A stretch of 8,231 nucleotides of DNA, taken from assembly GCA_034660735.1 (NCBI GenBank), contig JAYEJQ010000069.1, forward strand, positions 1 to 8,231, read 5' to 3'. The position numbers and the translations under genes are program-made. The first letter of the stretch is position 1, and the number at the start of each line of letters is the position of its first letter. The stretch comes from JAGLTA01 sp034660735. Lineage in GTDB: Bacteria > Patescibacteriota > Patescibacteriia > JAACEG01. Positions 1-5,540 of this stretch are shown here, piece after piece. The notes beneath the pieces were generated by a model. It saw nothing but the letters and a program-made list of their open reading frames with translations, was not told the origin of the DNA and searched no databases.

Positions 1-42
1 GGCGTGGAAGATTTATTGGAGGGGGATAAAAAAGGGAAATAA
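1..42 (+). CDS. 3' end of an unidentified upstream gene (partial)
   Basis: Frame 1 is open from the window edge and gives a short acidic then basic tail, GVEDLLEGDKKGK, ending at TAA (40-42). This looks like an ordinary bacterial protein C-terminus, while the alternative frame 2 reading is less protein-like. Only 13 residues are visible, so no function can be given. An AT-only spacer of 23 bp separates it from the next gene. Confidence 0.4.
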   Translation, partial: GVEDLLEGDKKGK

Positions 43-65
43 TTTATTTAATTAAAAATAAAAAT

Positions 66-776
66 ATGAAAAGTGAAGGCAATAATAATGGTTATGTGTA
101 TATTTTGACAAATCCAAGTTTTCGTGAAGATTGGGTAAAAATCGGCAAGTCATCACGGGAGGTTGATGTTCGTTCAAAAGAATTGGATAATACTGCGGTT
201 CCGCTTCCTTTTGAAATTTTTGCTACTTTAAAAACAGTAAAATATAATGAAGTTGAGAAAAATTTGCATAAAATTTTTACAGATTTGGCTGATGCAAGAA
301 TTCGTAAAGGACGAGAATTTTTTAATATCACACCAAGAAAAGCGCTTGATTATTTGGAAGACCAAGCGGAAATTATTGATGACGCGGAATTAAATATTCC
401 TGATGATGAAATTGAAAAAACTGATAGAAAGAAAACTGTTCATAAAGGTAAATATAAAGTTAACACTGACGAGATTTTTAAATTTGCCAAAGATACAACT
501 GATGCCAGAATGAAAGTTGTTGATGGAAATAAATACATTGTTTTGGCAGGTTCAAAGATTGACTTAAATATTTATAGTAATAAAAATACCGTAAAAAAAT
601 TACGAGAAGAAAATGTTGATAAACTTGACGAAGAAACGACTATCGCTGATATAGAATTTTCATCACCTTCAACAGCTGGTGGATTTGTTGGTGGCGGTGC
701 GGCAAATGGAAAATATTATTGGCGAACAGCAAAAAATGACAAAAAACTTGCGGATTTTATTGAGTATATAAAATAA
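66..776 (+). CDS. GIY-YIG (T5orf172-like) endonuclease-type protein with C-terminal DUF4357-like domain
   Basis: This 236-residue protein has two recognisable parts. Residues 9-98 resemble the T5orf172/MUG113 branch of the GIY-YIG nuclease fold: GYVYILTN (9-16) stands for the GIY strand, VKIGKSS (24-30) for the YIG strand, then R36 in DVRSKELDN, E64 and H68 in EKNLH, and EFF (84-86). After an acidic linker (about 99-130), residues 134-232 resemble DUF4357, with YIVLAGSK (157-164), SPSTAGGFVGGGAANG (200-215) and a YYWR motif. GIY-YIG enzymes cut DNA, and DUF4357 is often seen near restriction-modification genes. A DNA-cleaving or modification-linked role in the cytoplasm is therefore likely but inferred. 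The start is supported because the domain begins only eight residues in. No Shine-Dalgarno is visible. One base after the stop lies a methyltransferase-like stub, consistent with a former restriction-modification pair. The protein itself looks intact. Confidence 0.72.
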   Translation: MKSEGNNNGYVYILTNPSFREDWVKIGKSSREVDVRSKELDNTAVPLPFEIFATLKTVKYNEVEKNLHKIFTDLADARIRKGREFFNITPRKALDYLEDQAEIIDDAELNIPDDEIEKTDRKKTVHKGKYKVNTDEIFKFAKDTTDARMKVVDGNKYIVLAGSKIDLNIYSNKNTVKKLREENVDKLDEETTIADIEFSSPSTAGGFVGGGAANGKYYWRTAKNDKKLADFIEYIK

Positions 777-777
777 A

Positions 778-920
778 ATGAACTACATCGGCTCTAAATT
801 ATCACTCCTTGAATTTTTAGAAAATTCAATCAATAAAGTAGTTGATAAATAGTTAATGCAAAAAATAGAAATCATAAAGCAGATAAAACCGTTGAATATT
901 TGCATTTTGTCGCTTGTTAA
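778..920 (+). pseudogene. Remnant of a D12-class adenine-N6 DNA methyltransferase
   Basis: An ATG one base after the nuclease stop opens a 24-codon frame (778-852, TAG stop) beginning MNYIGSKLSLLEFLE. This is the characteristic opening of D12-class adenine methyltransferases, where MNYIGSK is followed by a hydrophobic helix before the SAM-binding FxGxG motif. Nothing resembling FxGxG or the catalytic DPPY motif follows. In another frame, 855-920 reads a basic stretch ending KTVEYLHFVAC before TAA; an EYLF-like end is common in this family, so it may be the C-terminal scrap left by an internal deletion plus frameshift. The N-terminal identification is fairly good; the C-terminal one is a guess. 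Such a stub cannot methylate DNA. The 15 bp left before pgk are featureless AT-rich sequence. Confidence 0.5.
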
Positions 921-935
921 TAAATTTTATCAAAA

Positions 936-2177
936 ATGAAATTAAGGACTGTTAAAAATATTAAAAAATTATCAGGAAAGCGTGTTTTACTCCGCGTTGA
1001 TTTTAATGTTGTGATAAAAAACGGAAGAGTGGCTGATGACACGAAAATAAAAGCAGCATTGCCGACAATAAATTATCTTTTTAAAAAAAACGCGAAGGTT
1101 ATTTTAATAAGCCATTTAGGGAGACCAATGTCGGATGTTGGATGTTGGATGTCGGATGTCGGATGTCGGATGTCGGATTTCGGAAAATTTAGTTTAAAGC
1201 CAGTATCTAAAGTTTTAGGGAAATTATTAAATGATAAAAAGATTAAATTTATTAATGACTGCGTTGGCAAGAAAGTTAAAAATGAAATTGAAAAAATGAA
1301 AGATGGCGAGATTGTTTTATTAGAAAATTTGCGATTTTATAAAGAAGAAATAAAAAACAGCAGAATATTTGCTGAAAGTTTATCGCGTTTTGCCGATTAT
1401 TATATTAATGATGCTTTCGCGGTTTCTCATCGCGCGCATTCTTCGGTTGCCGCAATAACAGACTATTTGCCAAGTTATGCTGGTTTTTTAATAGAAAAGG
1501 AGATGAAAAATTTATCTGTTTTACTTAAGCCGAAAAAGCCGTATATAGTTTTATTGGGAGGAGCGAAATTAAAAACAAAAATTAAGTTAATAGACACTTT
1601 AAGTAAAAAAGCCGACAAAATTTTAATCGGCGGAGTTATCGCGAATCAACTTTTAAAAATACAAGGATACGAAATAGGAAAAAGCATAATTAAAAAAAAT
1701 ATAACTAATTTGTCTTTGCGAGGAGGCGATAGCCAGCGAAATGCTATTATAGAAATAGCTGCGAATAATAAAATTTTATTGCCAAAAGATGTTATCACCG
1801 CGAAACAGATTAACGGAGGAGCGAGCGCTAAAGCAAAAAAGATAAGCGATGTTTTAAAAGATGAAATTATTTTAGATATAGGACCTGAAACAATTCGCGA
1901 ATATGCTAAGATCTTAAAATCCGCGAAAACCATTTTATGGAACGGACCTATGGGAATGTTTGAATTAAAAAAATTTTCAAGCGGGAGTTTATCAATGGCA
2001 ATGGCTGTCGCTTGTTCACGCAACGTTTTTACTGTTTGCGGCGGAGGAGAGACGACTACCGTTTTAAATCAAACTAAAATGGCAAATTTTATTAATTGTA
2101 TATCAACTGGAGGCGGCGCGATGCTGGCGTATTTGGCAGGCGAAGAATTGCCAGGAATAAAACAGTTGTCATTGTAA
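936..2177 (+). CDS. pgk: Phosphoglycerate kinase with repeat-derived insertion
   Basis: The enzyme transfers phosphate from 1,3-bisphosphoglycerate to ADP, giving ATP and 3-phosphoglycerate, in cytosolic glycolysis. The 413 residues contain the family landmarks in order: RVDFN (20-24), HLGRP (60-64), ENLRF (130-134), YINDAFAVSHRAHSS (156-170), GGAK (208-211), DIGPET (314-319), WNGPMG (335-340), GGGE (369-372, usually GGGD) and STGGGA (390-395). Substrate-binding D22, N24, R63, R133 and R166 and nucleotide-binding K211 are present, so it should be active. It is slightly longer than the usual 390-400 residues. Residues 65-83 are encoded by a tandem heptanucleotide repeat placed in the loop between HLGRP and SLKPV, and residues 260-270 look like a second short insertion. 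There is no Shine-Dalgarno; the ATG is fixed by the conserved N-terminus. eno follows after 157 bp and has its own promoter. Confidence 0.96.
   Translation: MKLRTVKNIKKLSGKRVLLRVDFNVVIKNGRVADDTKIKAALPTINYLFKKNAKVILISHLGRPMSDVGCWMSDVGCRMSDFGKFSLKPVSKVLGKLLNDKKIKFINDCVGKKVKNEIEKMKDGEIVLLENLRFYKEEIKNSRIFAESLSRFADYYINDAFAVSHRAHSSVAAITDYLPSYAGFLIEKEMKNLSVLLKPKKPYIVLLGGAKLKTKIKLIDTLSKKADKILIGGVIANQLLKIQGYEIGKSIIKKNITNLSLRGGDSQRNAIIEIAANNKILLPKDVITAKQINGGASAKAKKISDVLKDEIILDIGPETIREYAKILKSAKTILWNGPMGMFELKKFSSGSLSMAMAVACSRNVFTVCGGGETTTVLNQTKMANFINCISTGGGAMLAYLAGEELPGIKQLSL
1128..1183 (+). repeat. Eight-unit heptanucleotide tandem repeat inside pgk
   Basis: Eight consecutive 7-bp units are visible: ATGTCGG, ATGTTGG twice, ATGTCGG four times, then ATTTCGG. 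Because 7 is not a multiple of 3, the protein repeats every 21 bp as MSDVGCW, MSDVGCR, MSDFGKF. The tract is much more GC-rich than its surroundings. The reading frame resumes correctly at SLKPV. It lies in the variable loop after HLGRP, where PGKs tolerate length change. Confidence 0.95.
1714..1747 (+). repeat. Possible dispersed-repeat-derived insertion in pgk
   Basis: This GC-rich patch in an AT-rich gene encodes LRGGDSQRNAI (261-271) in the segment between IGKS and ILLP. By recall that segment is about six residues longer here than in Thermotoga PGK. The DNA (TTGCGAGGAGGCGATAGCC and on) resembles the dispersed TTGCGAGGAG...GAAGCAAT-type repeats seen in many bacterial genomes. The match is from memory and only one copy is present here, so this is tentative. 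Confidence 0.3.
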
Positions 2178-2194
2178 TTTTTTAATGGTATAAT
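2166..2194 (+). promoter_or_regulatory. Sigma70-type promoter for eno, overlapping the pgk 3' end
   Basis: A -35 element TTGTCA (2166-2171, five of six to consensus) and a perfect -10 TATAAT (2189-2194) are separated by 17 bp, and TG at 2186-2187 forms an extended -10. The -35 lies within the last codons of pgk and the stop TAA (2175-2177) falls in the spacer. Transcription would begin near 2201, giving a leader of about 134 nt before eno. This is the best promoter match in the window and implies that eno, and perhaps the mutases, are transcribed independently of pgk. Confidence 0.65.
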
Positions 2195-2214
2195 AAGAAA
2201 ATTGAAAGTTCGTA

Positions 2215-2288
2215 AATTTTGCTGGTTCCGTATTTCTCTCGTAGTAAATATGCGATAAACTTTGGGCAGTGGAACCTAAATGCAAATT
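2215..2288 (+). promoter_or_regulatory. Foldable 5' leader of eno (possible cis-regulatory RNA)
   Basis: Downstream of the promoter, nested complementary segments can form a closed structure. TTTGC (2218-2222) pairs with GCAAA (2282-2286), and perfect GGTTCC (2224-2229) pairs with GGAACC (2271-2276). Inside these, GTATTT (2230-2235) can pair with AAATAT (2246-2251) using one G-U pair. The remainder, GCGATAAACTTTGGGC (2252-2267), is more GC-rich than typical spacer DNA here. I do not recognise a known riboswitch class. The leader may simply be a 5' stabilising structure. Confidence 0.3.
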
Positions 2289-2309
2289 ATTATTATTATT
2301 ATTATTATT
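2286..2309 (+). repeat. (ATT)8 microsatellite in the eno leader
   Basis: Eight uninterrupted ATT units sit between the foldable leader segment and the eno start, followed by more A/T-only DNA up to ATG at 2335. No purine-rich ribosome binding site is present, so this unstructured AT stretch may serve as the ribosome landing region. Copy number of such tracts is often variable. Confidence 0.9.
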
Positions 2310-2334
2310 TATCAATTATTAATTATTTATAATT

Positions 2335-3642
2335 ATGTCAAAATTTACAATTAAAGAAATTCGCGCGCGGGAAATTTTAGATTCTCGTTCAAATCCTACA
2401 ATTGAAGCAGAAGTTATTTTACAGAATGGAGTTAGCGCGAAAGCAGGCGTGCCTTCCGGAGCTTCTACTGGCAGGCATGAAGCATTAGAGTTAAGAGATA
2501 AAGATAAAAAACGTTATAACGGATTGGGCGTTTTAAAGGTCGTAAAAAATGTTAATACAAAAATTAACCGATTATTAAAAGGGATTGATGTCCGAAAGCA
2601 AGAAGAAATTGACAAAAAATTGATTGCTTTAGATAATACTAAAAATAAAAAAAATATCGGCGCAAACGCGATTTTGGGAACATCGCTTGCTTGTTGCAGG
2701 GCGGCGGCGGAAATAAAAAAAGAGCCGTTATACAGATATATTTCAAATTGTTTTAAATTTAAAAATAGCCCGAATATTAAATTGCCGATCCCGATGTTTA
2801 ATATTTTTAACGGAGGTGTTCACGCTGATACCAACTTGGATTTTCAGGAGTTTATGGTTGTGCCTATGGCGAAAAAAGTTTCTGAAAAAAGAAGAAAATT
2901 AAATAAAAATTCAGCCGAATACGCGCGTATGGGATCTGAAATTTTTAAGGAACTTGGCAAAGTATTAAAAGAGCGCGGATTAGACACTGATGTTGGAAAT
3001 GAAGGCGGTTATGCTCCTGATATTTATTCTAGCATTCAAGCAGTTGATATGATTATCGCCGCGATTATGCGCGCAGGCTATATGCCAGGCAAAGATGTAG
3101 GCATTTCAATTGATGTTGGATCTTCTGTTTTATACGATGAGCGCAAAAAGAAATATATTTTTAAATTAGATAACGCAACATTTACGAATACTACTTTAAT
3201 AGGGCTCTACCATGAGTGGTTTAGAAAATATCCGATTATATCAATTGAAGACGGTTTAGCCGAAGATGATTGGCAGGGGTGGCAGGAATTTACTGAGTTG
3301 TTAGAAGATGAAATAATGATAATCGGGGACGATTTGTTTGTGACAAATATTGATCGATTAAAAGAAGGGATTAAAAAAGGAGCGGCTAACGCTATTCTTA
3401 TTAAGCCAAACCAAATAGGGACTTTAACCGAAACAATTCAGTGTGTAAAATTAGCGCAGGAGAATAACTATAAAGTTATAGTTTCGCATCGCAGCGGAGA
3501 AACAAATGATGATTTTATTGCGGATTTAGCAGTTGGGATCGGCGCTGATTATTTAAAAGCAGGAGCTCCAAATCGCGGGGAAAGAGTTGCGAAATACAAT
3601 AGATTGATGAAAATAGAGGAATTATTAAATTCTGGCATATAA
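2335..3642 (+). CDS. eno: Enolase (phosphopyruvate hydratase)
   Basis: Enolase dehydrates 2-phosphoglycerate to phosphoenolpyruvate with Mg2+, in the cytosol. The 435 residues match the usual length of about 430 and carry the signature blocks: SGASTGRHEALELRD (41-55), GANAILGTSLA (109-119), NIFNGGVHADTNLDFQEFM (156-174), GNEGGYAPD (221-229), SIEDGLAEDDW (303-313), GDDLFVTN (331-338), LIKPNQIGTLTET (355-367) and SHRSGET (384-390). Catalytic and ligand residues are present: H163, E172, E223, metal ligands D260, E305 and the GDDL aspartate D332, K357, H385, R386 and K408. A basic stretch after VVPMAK (about 181-192) is roughly ten residues longer than the typical loop before the ARMGSEIF helix. 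The start is supported by the conserved IKEIRAREILDSRSNPT N-terminus. It has its own promoter and leader and precedes the mutases. Confidence 0.97.
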   Translation: MSKFTIKEIRAREILDSRSNPTIEAEVILQNGVSAKAGVPSGASTGRHEALELRDKDKKRYNGLGVLKVVKNVNTKINRLLKGIDVRKQEEIDKKLIALDNTKNKKNIGANAILGTSLACCRAAAEIKKEPLYRYISNCFKFKNSPNIKLPIPMFNIFNGGVHADTNLDFQEFMVVPMAKKVSEKRRKLNKNSAEYARMGSEIFKELGKVLKERGLDTDVGNEGGYAPDIYSSIQAVDMIIAAIMRAGYMPGKDVGISIDVGSSVLYDERKKKYIFKLDNATFTNTTLIGLYHEWFRKYPIISIEDGLAEDDWQGWQEFTELLEDEIMIIGDDLFVTNIDRLKEGIKKGAANAILIKPNQIGTLTETIQCVKLAQENNYKVIVSHRSGETNDDFIADLAVGIGADYLKAGAPNRGERVAKYNRLMKIEELLNSGI

Positions 3643-3643
3643 G

Positions 3644-3770
3644 ATTACGCGACAAGTTTATTAAAAATTTTGGATTTTTTAATCCACATTTTTTATTTTT
3701 ATGGCGGTTCAAAAACAAAAAAATTTACCATTAATTTTATTGATTCTTGATGGTTGGGGGATTACTAAAG
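3644..3770 (+). repeat. First copy of a 127-bp duplicated junction (assembly artefact)
   Basis: This segment is identical, base for base, to 3871-3997, on the other side of the N run. It holds the eno-gpmI spacer and the first 70 bp of gpmI (ATG at 3701), which then runs into N. The apparent second gpmI start is therefore not a separate gene. An overlap of exactly 127 bp equals a common largest k-mer setting in de Bruijn assemblers, as expected when two contigs sharing a k-mer end are joined by a gap instead of being merged. Confidence 0.92.
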
Positions 3771-3870
3771 NNNNNNNNNNNNNNNNNNNNNNNNNNNNNN
3801 NNNNNNNNNNNNNNNNNNNNNNNNNNNNNNNNNNNNNNNNNNNNNNNNNNNNNNNNNNNNNNNNNNNNNN
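3771..3870. other. Scaffold gap of 100 N
   Basis: Exactly 100 N, a conventional placeholder for a gap of unknown size. Because the flanks are identical, the real gap is most likely negative: the flanks overlap and no sequence is missing. Collapsing the duplicate removes 227 bp and places the gpmI start 58 bp after the eno stop. Confidence 0.95.
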
Positions 3871-3997
3871 ATTACGCGACAAGTTTATTAAAAATTTTGG
3901 ATTTTTTAATCCACATTTTTTATTTTTATGGCGGTTCAAAAACAAAAAAATTTACCATTAATTTTATTGATTCTTGATGGTTGGGGGATTACTAAAG
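3871..3997 (+). repeat. Second copy of the 127-bp duplicated junction
   Basis: Identical to 3644-3770. This copy leads into the complete first phosphoglycerate mutase gene and should be taken as the genuine upstream region of that gene. Confidence 0.92.
3890..3925 (+). terminator. Weak terminator-like hairpin after eno
   Basis: TGGATT (3898-3903) and AATCCA (3908-3913) form a perfect 6-bp stem with a TTTT loop. AAAAAT (3890-3895) and ATTTTT (3915-3920) can extend it across a small internal loop, and a T-rich tail runs to the gpmI ATG at 3928. The stem is AT-rich, so termination would be partial at best. The same hairpin appears in the artefactual first copy, 227 bp earlier. It could reduce read-through from eno into the mutases. 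Confidence 0.4.
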
Positions 3998-5487
3998 CGA
4001 ATAGAGGAAATGCCGTAACTTTGGCAAAAACGCCTGTTTTAGATTCAATATATAAAAAATTTTCCAACACAAAACTGCGCGCGCATGGAAAATATGTCGG
4101 CTTGCCTAATAATCAAGACGGAAATTCAGAGGCCGGTCATATAAATATCGGCGCTGGCAGAGTAGTAGAACAAGACTCTGTTTATATAGATAAATGCATT
4201 AATGACGGAACTTTTTTTAAAAATAGTGTTTTTAAACAAGCGATTGATCATATAAAAAAGAACGGAGCAAAATTGCATTTAATGGGAATGTTATCTAACG
4301 GAGAAAGCGCGCATTCCAATCACGACCATCTTATAGCGCTTTTAACTTTAATGCGTTTGAAGGGCGTGAAAGTTAATTTACATTTATTTACAGACGGACG
4401 CGACAGCCATCAATATGAATCATTAAGACTATTAAAAAAATTAAAATTTTTTTTAAAAAATAAGGAGGAGATTTCTACTGTTATGGGGCGATTTTATGCT
4501 ATGGATAGAAGGAAAAAATGGGAAAGAACAAAATCAGCATATGAATTATTAACAGAAGGGAAAGGATTGTCTTTCGCGAATGCCAAAGAAACGATTTTAG
4601 CTGGATATAATAGGGGGGAGACAGATGAATTTATAAAACCGAGCGTTGTAAATAAAGGTAAAATTAAATTAAAATCTATAATAGATAATAACGATTCCAT
4701 TATCTTTTTTAATTTAAGGTCTGATCGCGCGCGACAACTTACAAAAGCCTTTGTCCAGCAAAAATTTACAGGATTTAAAAGAAATAAGATTTTAAAAAAT
4801 ATTTGTTTTGTAACAATGACTGATTTTGGTCCTGATTTATATGGAGTAACGACAGCTTATCAAAGCAGGGATTTAAAAGGAACTTTGCCGATAGCTTTAA
4901 AAAAATATAGGCAACTTTATATTACTGAAAGCGAAAAATATTCCCATATCACATATTTTTTAAACGGCGGTTATGCTGATCCAATATCTGGCGAGGACAG
5001 AATTTGCGTGGAGTCCCCGGATGTTAAGCATTATGATAAAATACCGCAGATGAGAACAGAAGAGATTGGCAAAAAAATAATCTCTTTTTTGAATAACGAT
5101 AAATACGATATTATAGTCGCTAATTTTGCAAATTCTGATATGGTTGGGCATACTGGCAATTTGCAAGCTGGCATTAAAGCGGTTGAATTTATAGACAAAA
5201 CAGTTGGACAGATTTTAAAAGCCATATTAAAATTAAATGGCTCTATGATGATTACCGCTGATCATGGAAATATTGAGGAAATGATTGATCTGGAAACAGG
5301 GGAGATAGACACAGCTCATTCAAAAAATTTAGTTCCTTTTATTTTGGTTGGAAAAAATTTTACAAAAATAAAATTGATAAAATCAGGAGGATCTTTATGC
5401 AATATAGCCCCGACTATTCTTGATGTTTTAGGAATAAAAAAACCGACAGAGATGACAGCGAAGAGTTTAATAAAAATAAAAAACTAA
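3928..5487 (+). CDS. gpmI: 2,3-bisphosphoglycerate-independent phosphoglycerate mutase, first paralogue
   Basis: This alkaline-phosphatase-superfamily enzyme interconverts 3- and 2-phosphoglycerate through a phosphoserine intermediate and two Mn2+ ions. At 519 residues it has the normal length. Visible residues include D17 in LILDGWG, catalytic S67 in GNSEAGH, H129 in the SNGESAHSNHDH segment, D156/R158/D159 in TDGRD, R194 and R200 in AMDRRKKWER, R264 and R267 in FNLRSDRARQ, K337 in ESEKYSH, D404 and H408 in NSDMVGHTG, D445 and H446 in TADHGN, and H464 in TAHS. Both phosphatase and transferase domains are therefore complete. It differs from the common form in places, for example GRVVEQD instead of GRVVYQ, and AHSNHDH where GVHSH is usual. 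The start follows the terminator-like hairpin directly, without a Shine-Dalgarno. A second, divergent mutase gene begins 53 bp after the stop. Activity on phosphoglycerate is expected from the residues but not shown. Confidence 0.94.
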   Translation: MAVQKQKNLPLILLILDGWGITKANRGNAVTLAKTPVLDSIYKKFSNTKLRAHGKYVGLPNNQDGNSEAGHINIGAGRVVEQDSVYIDKCINDGTFFKNSVFKQAIDHIKKNGAKLHLMGMLSNGESAHSNHDHLIALLTLMRLKGVKVNLHLFTDGRDSHQYESLRLLKKLKFFLKNKEEISTVMGRFYAMDRRKKWERTKSAYELLTEGKGLSFANAKETILAGYNRGETDEFIKPSVVNKGKIKLKSIIDNNDSIIFFNLRSDRARQLTKAFVQQKFTGFKRNKILKNICFVTMTDFGPDLYGVTTAYQSRDLKGTLPIALKKYRQLYITESEKYSHITYFLNGGYADPISGEDRICVESPDVKHYDKIPQMRTEEIGKKIISFLNNDKYDIIVANFANSDMVGHTGNLQAGIKAVEFIDKTVGQILKAILKLNGSMMITADHGNIEEMIDLETGEIDTAHSKNLVPFILVGKNFTKIKLIKSGGSLCNIAPTILDVLGIKKPTEMTAKSLIKIKN

Positions 5488-5501
5488 AAATTAAAAAATA
5501 A

Positions 5502-5529
5502 TTTTGATTTTTGCATTTTGATTTTTGAA
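5502..5529 (+). repeat. Degenerate heptanucleotide repeat in the spacer between the two mutase genes
   Basis: Four adjacent 7-bp units are visible: TTTTGAT, TTTTGCA, TTTTGAT, TTTTGAA. They fill about half of the 53-bp spacer and end 11 bp before the next ATG. The period equals that of the tract in pgk, but the sequence differs. No ribosome binding site is visible in the spacer. Confidence 0.6.
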
Positions 5530-5540
5530 TTGTTAAGTTT

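Noticed and set aside
892..921. Promoter-like TTGAAT and GTTAAT before pgk
   Set aside because: Only a partial match with an 18-bp spacer in A/T-rich DNA where such hits arise by chance.
856..939. 27-codon frame overlapping the pgk start by ATGA
   Set aside because: The overlap looks like translational coupling, but the peptide has no recognisable feature and the region is better explained as methyltransferase debris.
1073..1270. Reverse-strand frame with HPTSDI repeats
   Set aside because: It is the complement of the pgk heptamer tract; pgk itself is unambiguous on the + strand.
2224..2276. Fluoride riboswitch controlling enolase
   Set aside because: Fluoride riboswitches are known upstream of enolase genes, but the leader lacks the GGCGATGG-type core and its pseudoknot partner.
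3701..3961. Apparent extra mutase start reading through the N run
   Set aside because: It is the artefactual first copy of the gpmI 5' end; the N run has no coding meaning.
5480..5510. Hairpin AAAATT/AATTTT after the first mutase as a terminator
   Set aside because: The stem contains only A-T pairs and is expected by chance at this base composition.
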